From: Mesorhizobium sp. CAU 1732 | GTDB taxonomy: Bacteria > Pseudomonadota > Alphaproteobacteria > Rhizobiales > Rhizobiaceae | Length of the DNA stretch: 64,000 nt | Assembly (NCBI RefSeq): GCF_039888675.1 | Contig: NZ_JBDQQR010000001.1 | Location: 2,666,001 to 2,730,000, forward strand | Reading direction: 5' to 3' | In this document: positions 25,049 through 33,852 of the stretch, in pieces | Layout: every line of letters begins with the position of its first letter | Position numbering within the stretch: the first letter of the stretch is position 1 | Program-made: the position numbers and the translations under genes | Notes under the pieces: generated by a model | Told to the model about the DNA's origin: nothing | What the model saw: only the letters and a program-made list of their open reading frames with translations | Database searches by the model: none

Positions 25049-26547
25049 GCGGCGCCTTTCTCGGCATCGATATCGGAACCTTCGAGACGAAGGGCGTCGT
25101 CGTATCGGACGAGGGCAAGATCCTCGCATCGGCACGCCGGTCGCATCGCATGATCGTGCCGCGCTCCGGCTGGGCCGAGCACGATGCCGAGCTTCATTGG
25201 TGGGGCGAGTTCCGCGATATCGCGCGCGAAGTGATCGCCGCGTCGGGTCTGCCGGCTTCCGCGATACGCGCGGTCGGCGCCAGCGGCATCGGCCCGTGCA
25301 TGCTGCCGGTGGATGCCCATGGCGCGCCGTTGATGAATGCCGTGCTCTACGGCGTCGATACGCGCGCCCATCAAGAGATCGCCGACCTGACCGCCGCGAT
25401 CGGACAGGAGACGCTGCTGCGCCGGACCGGCAACGGGCTGACCTCGCAATCCGTCGGGCCGAAGATCCTGTGGCTGAAGCGCAACCGGCCCGACATCTAT
25501 GAGAAGGCCGCGGGCTTCGTGAATTCCTCGACCTTCATCGTCGAGCGGCTGACCGGCGAACGCGTTCTCGATCACTATTCGGCGGCAAGTTTCTCGCCGC
25601 TCTACGATGTGCGCACCAATGACTGGGCCGACGATCTGATGGACGGCATCGTCGAGCGCGAGCGCCTGCCGCGTCTTCTCTGGTCGAGCGAGGTCGCCGG
25701 CCACGTGACCGCGCGCGCAGCCGAGGAGACCGGGCTGGCCGAAGGCACGCCGGTCATCGCGGGCACGATCGATGCCGCCGCCGAGGCGCTGAGCGTCGGT
25801 GTCTCGCGCCCCGGCGAGATGATGCTGATGTACGGCTCGACGATCTTCATCATTCTCGTCACCGAGAAGGCCGCGACCGATCCCCGGCTGTGGTATGCGC
25901 CGTGGCTCTTTCCCGGCCGCCACGCGATGATGGCCGGGCTTGCCACCAGCGGTACACTGACCCACTGGTTTCGCGACCGTTTCGCGCGCGAGCTTGCCGG
26001 CGACAAGGCGATGGCGACGCTGGCGGGGGAGGCCGGAGCCTCGCCGCCGGGCGCGAATGGCGTGATGGTGTTGCCCTATTTCTCGGGCGAGCGCACGCCG
26101 ATCCACGACCCGCACGCCAAGGGCATGATCTTCGGACTGGACCTCACCCATGAGCGCGGCGACATCTATCGCGCGGTGCTGGAGGGGATCGCCTATGGCG
26201 TTCGCCACGTGCTCGACACCTATGGCGAGACCGGCAACCCGCCCCAGACGATCACCGCCGTGGGCGGCGGCGTGCGCAATGCCGTCTGGCTGCAGGCCGT
26301 GTCCGACATTTCCGCGAGCCCGCAAATCCTGCGCAGCGAGAGTTTCGGCGCCAGCTTCGGCAGCGCCTTCCTTGCCGCGATCGGCGTCGGTTATGCGCAG
26401 GAAAGCGACATCGAGCGCTGGAACGCACCGGCCGGACGCATCGAGCCGCAGACCGATCTGGCGTCGCTCTACGATGACGGTTTTCGCACATATCGTGGCC
26501 TCTACGAGGCGACGCGCAGCTTCATGCATGCCGAGCGCAAGGCATGA
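25045..26547 (+). CDS. FGGY-family carbohydrate kinase
   Basis: The 500-residue kinase starts with the phosphate-binding FLGIDIGTFETKGVVVSDEG, followed by SGWAEHDAELHWWG, the substrate-loop segment GASGIGPCMLPVD, ATP-domain motif GTIDAAAEALSVG and the C-terminal AVGGGVRNAVWLQAVSDI. This is the arrangement of xylulokinase-like FGGY proteins, which phosphorylate a ketose or polyol in the cytoplasm. The ATG at 25045 overlaps the M42 stop by four bases. Its substrate is probably the compound brought in by the importer of this operon. Confidence 0.9.
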   Translation: MSGAFLGIDIGTFETKGVVVSDEGKILASARRSHRMIVPRSGWAEHDAELHWWGEFRDIAREVIAASGLPASAIRAVGASGIGPCMLPVDAHGAPLMNAVLYGVDTRAHQEIADLTAAIGQETLLRRTGNGLTSQSVGPKILWLKRNRPDIYEKAAGFVNSSTFIVERLTGERVLDHYSAASFSPLYDVRTNDWADDLMDGIVERERLPRLLWSSEVAGHVTARAAEETGLAEGTPVIAGTIDAAAEALSVGVSRPGEMMLMYGSTIFIILVTEKAATDPRLWYAPWLFPGRHAMMAGLATSGTLTHWFRDRFARELAGDKAMATLAGEAGASPPGANGVMVLPYFSGERTPIHDPHAKGMIFGLDLTHERGDIYRAVLEGIAYGVRHVLDTYGETGNPPQTITAVGGGVRNAVWLQAVSDISASPQILRSESFGASFGSAFLAAIGVGYAQESDIERWNAPAGRIEPQTDLASLYDDGFRTYRGLYEATRSFMHAERKA

Positions 26548-26592
26548 TTGGGGAACGGCCTTCCCGTAAAAGGCCCAAACTGGGAGAGTGAA

Positions 26593-27588
26593 ATGGCGTT
26601 TGGATTGAGAAAAATCATGATCGGGGCGATGGCCGCCTCCATGCTGGCAGGCGGCTACGTCATAAGCGCGGGAGCGCAGGACACGCGCGAGATCGTGACG
26701 GTCGTCAAGCTGTCGGGCATCGCGTGGTTCAACCGGATGGAAGAGGGCGTGCGCCAGTATGCCGAAGCCACCGGCAACAATGCGACGCAGGTTGGCGCGG
26801 CAACCGCCGACGCGGCCTTGCAGGTGCAGTTGATCGAAGACCTGATCGCGCGCGGCGTGGACGCCATCACGGTGGTTCCGAACTCGCCGCAGGCGCTTGA
26901 GCCGGTGCTTGCGCGCGCGCTCGAAAACGACATCGTCGTGATCGGCCATGAAGGCGCGACGCTCCAGAACATCACCTACGACCTCGAAGCCTTCGACAAC
27001 AAGGCCTATGGCGAGCACCTCATGGAGGCTCTTGCCACAAAGATGGGCGGCGAGGGCGAGTATGTCGCGTTCGTCGGCTACCTCACCTCGGTGACCCACA
27101 ATGAATGGGTCGACGCGGCGATCGCCTACCAGGAAGCAAAGTACCCCAACATGAAGCTGGTCGGCGGCAAGCAGGAATCCGCCGAGCAGCAGCAGACCGC
27201 TTACCAGAAGATGCGCGAACTGCTCCGCACCTATCCGAACCTCAAGGGCATGCAGGGCTCGGCCGGTGAAGACGTCGTCGGTGCCGCACTTGCCGTCGAA
27301 GAAGCAGGCCTCTCCGACCAGGTGTCGATCGTGGGCACCAGCCTCGCCTCCGTCGCCGGCCCCTATGTCGAGACCGGCGAAATCGACATGATCTCGTTCT
27401 GGGATCCGGCGCTCGCCGGCTATGCCATGAACGTTCTGGCCGAAAAGGCGCTGAAGGGCGAGACGGTCAAGACCGGCGACGATCTCGGCGTCGAGGGCTA
27501 CAACGACGTGCGCGTCGACGGCAAGGTCGTGTACGGCCAGGCCTGGGTCGACGTGACCGCCGAAAACCTCGATCAGTACGACTTCTGA
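26593..27588 (+). CDS. Sugar ABC transporter substrate-binding protein (LsrB/RhaS-like)
   Basis: This 331-residue periplasmic receptor has a signal peptide (LRKIMIGAMAASMLAGGYVI, then SAGAQ) and a type-1 binding fold: WFNRMEEGVRQYAEATG, LIEDLIARGVDAITVVPNSP, VIGHEGATLQNITYDLEAFDN and KGMQGSAGEDVVGAALAVEEAG. This pattern is like LsrB, the AI-2 receptor, and rhamnose-type receptors. The start at 26593 has GGGAGAG upstream. It is followed by a 12-base-pair stem-loop before the ATPase gene, probably giving more receptor than membrane subunits. The ligand is unknown. Confidence 0.9.
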   Translation: MAFGLRKIMIGAMAASMLAGGYVISAGAQDTREIVTVVKLSGIAWFNRMEEGVRQYAEATGNNATQVGAATADAALQVQLIEDLIARGVDAITVVPNSPQALEPVLARALENDIVVIGHEGATLQNITYDLEAFDNKAYGEHLMEALATKMGGEGEYVAFVGYLTSVTHNEWVDAAIAYQEAKYPNMKLVGGKQESAEQQQTAYQKMRELLRTYPNLKGMQGSAGEDVVGAALAVEEAGLSDQVSIVGTSLASVAGPYVETGEIDMISFWDPALAGYAMNVLAEKALKGETVKTGDDLGVEGYNDVRVDGKVVYGQAWVDVTAENLDQYDF

Positions 27589-27599
27589 TATCTGCGACC

Positions 27600-27627
27600 G
27601 GGCCGCTGCGCGCAGGCGCGGCGGCCC
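27600..27627 (+). other. Intercistronic stem-loop after the binding-protein gene
   Basis: GGGCCGCTGCGC at 27600-27611 pairs with GCGCGGCGGCCC at 27616-27627 with one G-T pair, around a four-base loop. It lies between the binding-protein and ATPase genes and has no T-run, fitting an mRNA-stability or attenuation element. Confidence 0.6.
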
Positions 27628-27653
27628 CTGACAGGCGACGGATCGGAGTCCAC

Positions 27654-29144
27654 ATGGCCGAACCCATTCTTGAAATCAGCGGCATTCGAAAAGCCTATGG
27701 CCAGGTTCGCGTGCTCGAGGACGTGTCGCTCACCTTGCGGCCCGGCGAAGTGCGATGCCTCGCGGGCGAGAACGGGTCGGGCAAATCCACCCTGATCAAG
27801 ATCCTGTCGGGGGTCGTGGGGGCCGATGCGGGCACGGTGCGCATCGCCGATCACGAACTCGCAAACGATCCCGCCGCCGCCATCGATGCCGGCTTGTCGG
27901 TGATCTACCAGGACTTTTCCCTGTTTCCCAATCTGCTCGTGGCCGAGAACATCGCTTTCCTGCGCAGCGTGGCGCGGGGCGACCGCTGGCACAAGCGCGG
28001 AAGCGACGCGAAACTGGCTACCGACACGCTGGCGCGGATGGGCGTGGACATCGACCCGGCTTTGCCGGTGGAGTTCCTGCCGGTCGCGTCCAAGCAACTC
28101 GTCGCGATCGCGCGGGCGCTTGCCAACGATGCGCGCATCATCGTCATGGACGAGCCGACCACGGCGCTGACGCGCTCCGAGGTCCGCCGCTTGCAGGGCA
28201 TCATCGAGGCACTGAAGAAGGACGGCGTCGCGTTCCTGTTCGTCAGCCACAAGACGGAAGAAATCTTCGCGTTCTGCGACACGATCACCGTGCTGCGCGA
28301 TGGCCGGGTCGTGGCCGAGGGCAGCGCCGATGAATTCGACGCCGACAGGCTGGCCCGCGACATGACGGGCCGCGACATCGAAACCCATCGCCTGGCGCGC
28401 GAGACGGCGCCGTCCGCCGATCCGGTCATCGTGACGCGCGGCCTGACGCGCTTCGGCGCCTATGCCGACGTCGATCTGTCGATCGTTCCCGGCGAGATCG
28501 TCGCGCTGGTCGGCCTGCTCGGCTCCGGTCGCACCGAGCTCGCGCTGTCGCTGTTCGGCGAAATCCAGCCCGACCAGGGAACCATTGAATTCAAGGGCTT
28601 GGAGCGACGTTTTCGTGAACCGATCGAGGCGATGGACGCCGGCATCGCCTATGTGCCGGAGGATCGCCTGACCGAGGGGCTGTTCCTCGACCAGCCGATC
28701 GGCGACAACATCGCAATCGCCTCGCTGCAGAAAAGCGGACTGGTCGATCGCCGCGCGCTCAACCAGCGCGCCAGGGATGCGGTCAAGCGGCTGCGCATCA
28801 AGACGCCGGGCATCGAGCCGCCGGTGGCCACGCTTTCGGGCGGCAACCAGCAGCGCGTCGTGCTTGCGCGCTGGATGGAGCGGGCTCCCGAACTGATGAT
28901 CCTCAACGGGCCGACGGTCGGCGTCGACATCGGCTCCAAGCGCGAAATCCATGAAATCCTGCTGCATTTGCGCAGCGCCGGAACCGCCGTGCTCGTCGTC
29001 ACCGACGACATCGGCGAGGCGCTGGCGCTGTCGGACCGCATCCTCGTCATGGTTCGCGGACGCATCACCGCCACGTTCGACGCCGACAGCGTCGACGAGG
29101 AACGGCTATCATCGGCAGTGACCGAGGAAGGACCGGCACGATGA
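27654..29144 (+). CDS. Sugar ABC transporter ATP-binding protein with two nucleotide-binding domains (RbsA/LsrA type)
   Basis: This 496-residue protein has two ATPase halves. The first has Walker A GENGSGKST, Walker B IIVMDEPTTALT and H-loop SHK. The second has GLLGSGRTE in place of a standard Walker A, the signature LSGGNQQRVVLARW and a Walker B reading LMILNGPTVGVD, where the usual D-E is N-G. The degenerate second site is common in RbsA-like proteins, where one half hydrolyses ATP poorly; here the first half also lacks a canonical LSGGQ (it reads FLPVASKQLVAIARAL). Each half thus contributes what the other lacks. It overlaps the next permease gene by four bases. Confidence 0.9.
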   Translation: MAEPILEISGIRKAYGQVRVLEDVSLTLRPGEVRCLAGENGSGKSTLIKILSGVVGADAGTVRIADHELANDPAAAIDAGLSVIYQDFSLFPNLLVAENIAFLRSVARGDRWHKRGSDAKLATDTLARMGVDIDPALPVEFLPVASKQLVAIARALANDARIIVMDEPTTALTRSEVRRLQGIIEALKKDGVAFLFVSHKTEEIFAFCDTITVLRDGRVVAEGSADEFDADRLARDMTGRDIETHRLARETAPSADPVIVTRGLTRFGAYADVDLSIVPGEIVALVGLLGSGRTELALSLFGEIQPDQGTIEFKGLERRFREPIEAMDAGIAYVPEDRLTEGLFLDQPIGDNIAIASLQKSGLVDRRALNQRARDAVKRLRIKTPGIEPPVATLSGGNQQRVVLARWMERAPELMILNGPTVGVDIGSKREIHEILLHLRSAGTAVLVVTDDIGEALALSDRILVMVRGRITATFDADSVDEERLSSAVTEEGPAR

Positions 29145-30154
29145 ACGCCGCCACACGCATCCTGATGTCGCCGCAGAGCGTCGTCCTGATCGCCGCGCTC
29201 GTCTTCGCGCTGGTGATCGGCATCATCAATCCGAACTTCCTGTCGGTCGCGACGATCGTCGACCTGTTGCGCAATTCGCTGGTGACGGCAATCTTCGCGC
29301 TCGGCGTGATGATGGTGCTGGCGTCCGGCGGCATCGACGTCTCGTTTCCCGCCATCGCCGCCTTTGCCATGTACACCACGACAACACTGGTGCTGGGCGT
29401 CGATTTCAGCGTGCCGGTCGCCATGTTGTTCGTCGTCAGTGCGCTGATCGGCGCCGCGCTCGGTCTGGTGAACGGCATCCTGATCGGCGGTCTGGGTCTG
29501 CCGACGCTGATCGTGACGCTGGGGACGCTCAGCCTCTATCGCGGCGTGCTCCTGACCTTCGTCGGCACGACCTACATCACCAACGTACCGCGCAACGTCA
29601 TCTCGTTCGCCCGCACGATGATCGTGCGCATGGAGAACGCGGTCGGCCAGCTCGCCTCGCTGCCGCTCTCCTTCGTCGTGCTGGTCGGCGTCACGATCTT
29701 CGTCGCGGTCCTCATGAACCTGACGAAGTTCGGCCGCGCGATTTACGCGATCGGCGGGTCGGAAGAGGGCGCGCGGCGCATCGGGATCAAGGTCGGCCGC
29801 ACCAAGGTGATGATCTATGTCATCGTCGGCGCGATCGCGGGCCTCGCCGGCATGACGCATATGACGCTGTCGCGCATGGCCAATCCGTTCGATCTCGTCG
29901 GCATGGAGCTCAACGTCATCGCCGCCGTCGTGCTGGGCGGGGCGCGGATCACCGGCGGGCACGGAACCGTCACCGGCACCTTGCTCGGCGCGCTTCTGAT
30001 CACCATGATCAACACCTCGCTGCTCAGCGCTGGCGTGCCGTCCTACTGGCAGCGCGTCGTCGTCGGCACGCTCATCATCGTCGGCACCGGCCTGCCGATC
30101 ATCATCGACCGGCTGGCCAAGCGCCGCGAGCGCCTCGCGCAGGCGTCGGCCTGA
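29141..30154 (+). CDS. Ribose-type ABC transporter permease, second of two in this operon
   Basis: The 337-residue membrane protein has the family pattern MMVLASGGIDVSFPAIAAFA (aligned with the ITGGIDLSVG motif), GGLGLPTLIVTLGTLSLYRGV and ELNVIAAVVLGGARITGGHG, with eight or more hydrophobic helices. Its start overlaps the ATPase stop (ATGA). It presumably pairs with the permease at 22968, since both share one ATPase. A DhaK gene follows after 23 bases. Confidence 0.9.
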   Translation: MNAATRILMSPQSVVLIAALVFALVIGIINPNFLSVATIVDLLRNSLVTAIFALGVMMVLASGGIDVSFPAIAAFAMYTTTTLVLGVDFSVPVAMLFVVSALIGAALGLVNGILIGGLGLPTLIVTLGTLSLYRGVLLTFVGTTYITNVPRNVISFARTMIVRMENAVGQLASLPLSFVVLVGVTIFVAVLMNLTKFGRAIYAIGGSEEGARRIGIKVGRTKVMIYVIVGAIAGLAGMTHMTLSRMANPFDLVGMELNVIAAVVLGGARITGGHGTVTGTLLGALLITMINTSLLSAGVPSYWQRVVVGTLIIVGTGLPIIIDRLAKRRERLAQASA

Positions 30155-30177
30155 ATATTGGGAAGGAGCCCATCGCC

Positions 30178-31176
30178 ATGAAGAAAATCCTCAACGACCC
30201 GGCCGATTATGTCGACGAGATGCTGGAGGGCTTCACCGCCGCGCATCCTGAATTCTACGCCCAGCCGGAGCGGCGGGTGATCGCGCGGCCGCAAGGCGCG
30301 ACCAAGGGCAAGGTCGGCATCGTCACCGGCGGCGGCTCGGGCCATCTGCCGGTCTTCACCGGTTATGTTGGCCCCGGCTTCCTCGACGCCTGCGCGATCG
30401 GCGACGTCTTCGCCAGCCCCTCGGCCGAGCAGATGGCAAGCGCGATCCGCCACGCCGACGGCGGCGCGGGCGTGCTGCGCCTCTACGGCAATTACGGCGG
30501 CGACGTCATGAACTTCGACATGGCCGGCGAGATGGTGGAGATGGAAAACGACATCGCCACCTCGACCGTTCTTCTCGCCGACGACATCGTGTCCGCGCCC
30601 AAGGAGGAGGCCGCCAAGCGGCGCGGCGTGGCTGGAATGATCTACGCGTTCAAGATCGCCGGCGCCTGCGCGGACACCAAGGCCGACCTCGCCGAGGTGA
30701 CACGCGTGTCGCAGAAGGCCGCGGATGCCTGCCGGTCGATCGGTATGGCGCTGACACCCTGCATCGTGCCGCAGGCCGGCAAGGCGAATTTCGAACTCGG
30801 CGAGAACGAGATGGAAATGGGCATGGGCATCCATGGCGAGCCCGGCATTTGGCGCGACGCGCTGCGCCCGGCCGACCAGATCGTCGACGAGATGATCGAC
30901 CGCATCCTGGCCGATCATTCCTTCGCCGAGGGCGATCGCCTGTCCGTTCTGGTCAACTCGCTCGGCGCGACGCCGCTCGAGGAGCTCTACATCATGTATC
31001 GCCGCGTGCGGCAGCGCTTCGCTGATATCGGCGCGGAGATCGTCATGCCGCTGGTCGGCCGCTACGCCACCTCCATGGAGATGACCGGCGCGACGATCAC
31101 GACCATCGCGCTCGACGATGAACTGGAACGCTACCTGAAGGCGCCCGCTGCCTGCGCCTATTGGCGCGTGGGGTGA
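30178..31176 (+). CDS. dhaK: Dihydroxyacetone kinase subunit DhaK-like protein
   Basis: The 332-residue protein closely follows DhaK. It has GGGSGHLPVF at residues 51-60, an NYGGDVMNF segment with Asp109, and the substrate-binding histidine in MGIHGEPG (His219, matching His218 of E. coli DhaK, which binds the ketone as a hemiaminal). All catalytic positions seem intact. DhaK proteins phosphorylate dihydroxyacetone, and relatives act on other short ketoses such as erythrulose. It is followed ten bases later by dhaL, and no phosphotransferase subunit DhaM is present nearby, so ATP is the probable phosphate donor. In this operon a short-chain ketose made from the imported sugar is a more likely substrate than free dihydroxyacetone. 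Confidence 0.9.
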   Translation: MKKILNDPADYVDEMLEGFTAAHPEFYAQPERRVIARPQGATKGKVGIVTGGGSGHLPVFTGYVGPGFLDACAIGDVFASPSAEQMASAIRHADGGAGVLRLYGNYGGDVMNFDMAGEMVEMENDIATSTVLLADDIVSAPKEEAAKRRGVAGMIYAFKIAGACADTKADLAEVTRVSQKAADACRSIGMALTPCIVPQAGKANFELGENEMEMGMGIHGEPGIWRDALRPADQIVDEMIDRILADHSFAEGDRLSVLVNSLGATPLEELYIMYRRVRQRFADIGAEIVMPLVGRYATSMEMTGATITTIALDDELERYLKAPAACAYWRVG

Positions 31177-31185
31177 GGGCTGGCC

Positions 31186-31794
31186 ATGGCGACGATCGAT
31201 AGCGCAACGCTCAAGACCACGCTGCAAAGGGTCGCGGAGGGCACCGCCGCCGCAGCCGCCGAACTGAACGCGGCCGATGGCCAGCTTGGCGATGGCGATC
31301 TCGGCATCACTGTTTCCAAGGGCTTCGCGGAAGCCGCCGCCGCGGATTTGCCGGCGGATGTCGGGCTCGCGTTTCTGGAGTGCGCCAAGGCATTCCAGCG
31401 GGTTTCGTCGTCGTCCTACGGCACGCTGGTCGCCACCGGCTTCATGGCCGCCGCCAAGGGCTCGAAAGGCAGCGAGACGCTCGACGTGAGCGCCATTCCG
31501 GCGCTTGTGGCTGCGGCGCGCGATGCGATGATGGCGCGTGGCAAGGGCGAGCTCGGCGCGAAATCCGTTCTCGACAGCCTCGATGCCTGCGCACAGGCGA
31601 TCGACGGCGCGAGCGCGGACGATATGGCCGGCAAGGCCGTCCAGGCGGCGCGCGACACGCTGACCGCCTTCAAAGGACGCCCGTGCAAGCTCGGCCGCGC
31701 GCGCATGTTCGCCGAAAAGAGCGCGCAGCTCGACGATCCCGGTCAGATCGCCTTCCTGCGCATCGTCGAAGCGGCCTTTCCCCAATCAGCATAG
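31186..31794 (+). CDS. dhaL: Dihydroxyacetone kinase subunit DhaL-like protein
   Basis: The 202-residue helical protein carries the nucleotide-binding aspartates in AADGQLGDGDLGITV (Asp31, Asp36 and Asp38), which bind two Mg ions and ADP or ATP. The family signature usually reads DGDHG; the histidine is leucine here. A SSSYGTLVATGF segment and the C-terminal PCKLGRARMFAEKS follow. With the DhaK subunit it forms the kinase. The gene starts ten bases after dhaK and ends ten bases before the aldo/keto reductase gene, within the same operon. Confidence 0.87.
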   Translation: MATIDSATLKTTLQRVAEGTAAAAAELNAADGQLGDGDLGITVSKGFAEAAAADLPADVGLAFLECAKAFQRVSSSSYGTLVATGFMAAAKGSKGSETLDVSAIPALVAAARDAMMARGKGELGAKSVLDSLDACAQAIDGASADDMAGKAVQAARDTLTAFKGRPCKLGRARMFAEKSAQLDDPGQIAFLRIVEAAFPQSA

Positions 31795-31803
31795 GAACCG
31801 GTC

Positions 31804-32865
31804 ATGCAGTATCGCACGCTTGGCCGCTCGGGCCTGAAAGTCTCGGCCATCGCCATGGGCACGTTCTCGTTCGGCGGCCGGGGCGATTTCGCCATGGTGG
31901 CGGAACAGGGCGTGCCCGAGGCGCGCAGGCTGGTCGATACCTGCATCGAGGGCGGCATCAACCTGTTCGACACCGCCAACATGTATTCGACCGGACTCGC
32001 CGAGGAAATCCTGGGCGAGGTTCTGGACGGCCGCCGCGACGAGGTGCTGATCTGCTCCAAGGCACGCATGCGCATCGGCGGGGGCGTGAATGACGAGGGC
32101 GCGTCGCGCTTCCACATCATCCGCGAATGCGAGCGCAGCCTGAAGCGGCTTCGGACCGACCATATCGACATCTATCTGATGCACGAATGGGACGGGCTGA
32201 CGCCGCTGGAGGAAACGCTGGCGGCCTTCGAGACGTTGCAGGCGCAAGGCAAGATCCGTTATGCCGGATGCTCCAACTATGCGGGCTGGCACCTGATGAA
32301 GGCGCTGGGCATTTCCGAGCGCGAGCGCCTGCCGCGCTTCGTGGCGCAACAAATCCACTACACGCTGGAAGCGCGCGAGGCGGAATACGAACTTTTGCCA
32401 ATCGCGGTCGACCAGGGCGTCGGCGTGATGGTGTGGTCGCCGCTGGCGGCAGGCCTCTTGTCGGGCGCATTCCGGCGCGATGCGTTCCCGGAGGATTCGC
32501 GCCAGGCGGCGGGGTGGAGCGAGCCGCCGATCCGTGACCGCGAACGGCTCTGGAACATCGTGGACGTGCTGGTCGAAATCGCGGCCGAGCGGTCGCTGAC
32601 GCCGGCGCAGATCGCGCTCGCATGGACGCTGTCGCGGCCCGGTGTCGCGACGCTCGTGACCGGCGGGCTGACGCCTGACCAGTTCCGCGACAACATCGCC
32701 GCTGCCGATGTGGAGCTGACAGCCGAAGAGCGAGACCGTCTCAACCAGGTGAGCCGCCCGCCCTACATCTATCCCTACTGGCATCAGCACAATTTCGCGG
32801 CCGACCGGTTCAGCCCCGGCGATTGGGCACTGCACGACAGCTATCGCGACGTCGGCAAGGTCTGA
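31804..32865 (+). CDS. Aldo/keto reductase
   Basis: This 353-residue NADPH-type oxidoreductase of the (beta/alpha)8-barrel family shows the catalytic tetrad. The aspartate and tyrosine are in NLFDTANMYSTGLAEEILG, the lysine in LICSKARM and the histidine in YLMHEWDG. The C-terminal cofactor segment contains ATLVTGGLTPDQFRDNI. It lies ten bases after dhaL and is the last gene of the DeoR-headed operon, ending five bases before a convergent MetF-like gene. It probably reduces or oxidises a carbonyl of the sugar intermediate. Confidence 0.9.
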   Translation: MQYRTLGRSGLKVSAIAMGTFSFGGRGDFAMVAEQGVPEARRLVDTCIEGGINLFDTANMYSTGLAEEILGEVLDGRRDEVLICSKARMRIGGGVNDEGASRFHIIRECERSLKRLRTDHIDIYLMHEWDGLTPLEETLAAFETLQAQGKIRYAGCSNYAGWHLMKALGISERERLPRFVAQQIHYTLEAREAEYELLPIAVDQGVGVMVWSPLAAGLLSGAFRRDAFPEDSRQAAGWSEPPIRDRERLWNIVDVLVEIAAERSLTPAQIALAWTLSRPGVATLVTGGLTPDQFRDNIAAADVELTAEERDRLNQVSRPPYIYPYWHQHNFAADRFSPGDWALHDSYRDVGKV

Positions 32866-32870
32866 GAGGA

Positions 32871-33803
32871 TCAGGCGCGCGCGGCTTCGAGTTCCACGCT
32901 GTTGTGCTCGTTCATCCAGTCGGCGGCATTCCGGATGCCGCCCAGCGGGAAGAGATGCAGGTTCTCGATCAGGCTGTCGGGGCGGGCAGCCTTGTAACGG
33001 GCAAGCTCCGAGACGATTTCCGTCGGCTCATAGGGAAGCAGCAGCTTGGTGATATCCATGGCGCGCTTCTGGAGAACCCTCACCGAGGGGCCGACGCCGC
33101 AGGCCAGCGCGAACTTGATCAGCGTCTGGAGCTTTGCAGGCCCCGCGATTCCGACATGGATGGGGAGCGTGACGCCTGCCGCCTGTATCCGCTCGGCCCA
33201 TGCCGTCACCACACTCGCGTCAAAGGCGAACTGGGTCGCGATGGCGATCTTCGCATCGGTGCGCGCGGCGAAATCCTGCTTCCACATCAGTGCCGCATCG
33301 ACCTGCGTCGATGAGCCATCCGCGTCGATGTCGCGGTTGCCCTCCGGGTGGCCGGCGACGTGGAGATGGGTGAAACCGTGACGGTCGAATAGGCCCGTCT
33401 CGATCATCTGGATCGAGCTGTCGAACACGCCGGCGGGCGAGGAGACGCCACCGCCGAGCAGAAGCGCCTGCGTGACGTTCGCCTCACCGCGATAGCGCAA
33501 GATCCAGTCTTCCAGCATCGCCGCATCGGCGATGAGGCGGGCCGGCAGATGCGGCATGATGGGAAAACCCTCTTCGTGAAGACGTCGCGCGGTGGCGACC
33601 ATGTCCTCGATCGGGGTCCCCTCGATATGAGCGATATAGACACGCGTGCCTTGCGGCAGCAGCGCGCGAAAATCGTCGATTTTCGCGGCGGTGCGCGGCA
33701 TCACCTCGATCGACCAGTCCTGGGTCAGCGTGCCGGGAACCACAGACGGAACCGGCTGTGCCGATCTGCGCCCGGAGCGACCGAAGATATCCAGAATCGT
33801 CAT
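32871..33803 (-). CDS. Methylenetetrahydrofolate reductase-family protein (MetF-like)
   Basis: The 310-residue protein has the MTHFR barrel pattern: DWSIEVMPRTAAK, TRVYIAHIEGTPIEDMVATA, FPIMPHLPARLI, THLHVAGHPEGN, AIATQFAFDASV and LPIHVGIAGPAKLQTLIKFALACGVG. MTHFRs interconvert methyl- and methylene-tetrahydrofolate with FAD. Its position beside a LigM-type O-demethylase and a PurU gene suggests that it oxidises the methyl-tetrahydrofolate made by demethylation, which is the reverse of MetF in methionine synthesis. A perfect 16-base palindrome of the GntR regulon lies 34-49 bases upstream of its start, so it is probably co-induced with the demethylase. Confidence 0.87.
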   Translation of the reverse strand: MTILDIFGRSGRRSAQPVPSVVPGTLTQDWSIEVMPRTAAKIDDFRALLPQGTRVYIAHIEGTPIEDMVATARRLHEEGFPIMPHLPARLIADAAMLEDWILRYRGEANVTQALLLGGGVSSPAGVFDSSIQMIETGLFDRHGFTHLHVAGHPEGNRDIDADGSSTQVDAALMWKQDFAARTDAKIAIATQFAFDASVVTAWAERIQAAGVTLPIHVGIAGPAKLQTLIKFALACGVGPSVRVLQKRAMDITKLLLPYEPTEIVSELARYKAARPDSLIENLHLFPLGGIRNAADWMNEHNSVELEAARA

Positions 33804-33836
33804 CGTGGAATCCTTCCCAAAACCGGTATTGCAGCT

Positions 33837-33852
33837 ATCATGTATACATGAT
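33837..33852. promoter_or_regulatory. GntR-regulon operator upstream of the MetF-like gene
   Basis: The perfect palindrome ATCATGTATACATGAT lies 34-49 bases before the MetF-like start. Its ATGTATACAT core recurs at four other promoters of the aromatic island. Confidence 0.8.

Noticed and set aside
25039..27099. A 686-codon minus-strand open frame
   Set aside because: It is antisense to the FGGY kinase and binding-protein genes, whose products show clear family motifs; this frame shows none.
28649..31785. Long minus-strand open frames of 437 and 580 codons
   Set aside because: They mirror the ATPase, permease and dhaKL genes and have no recognisable domain or ribosome site.
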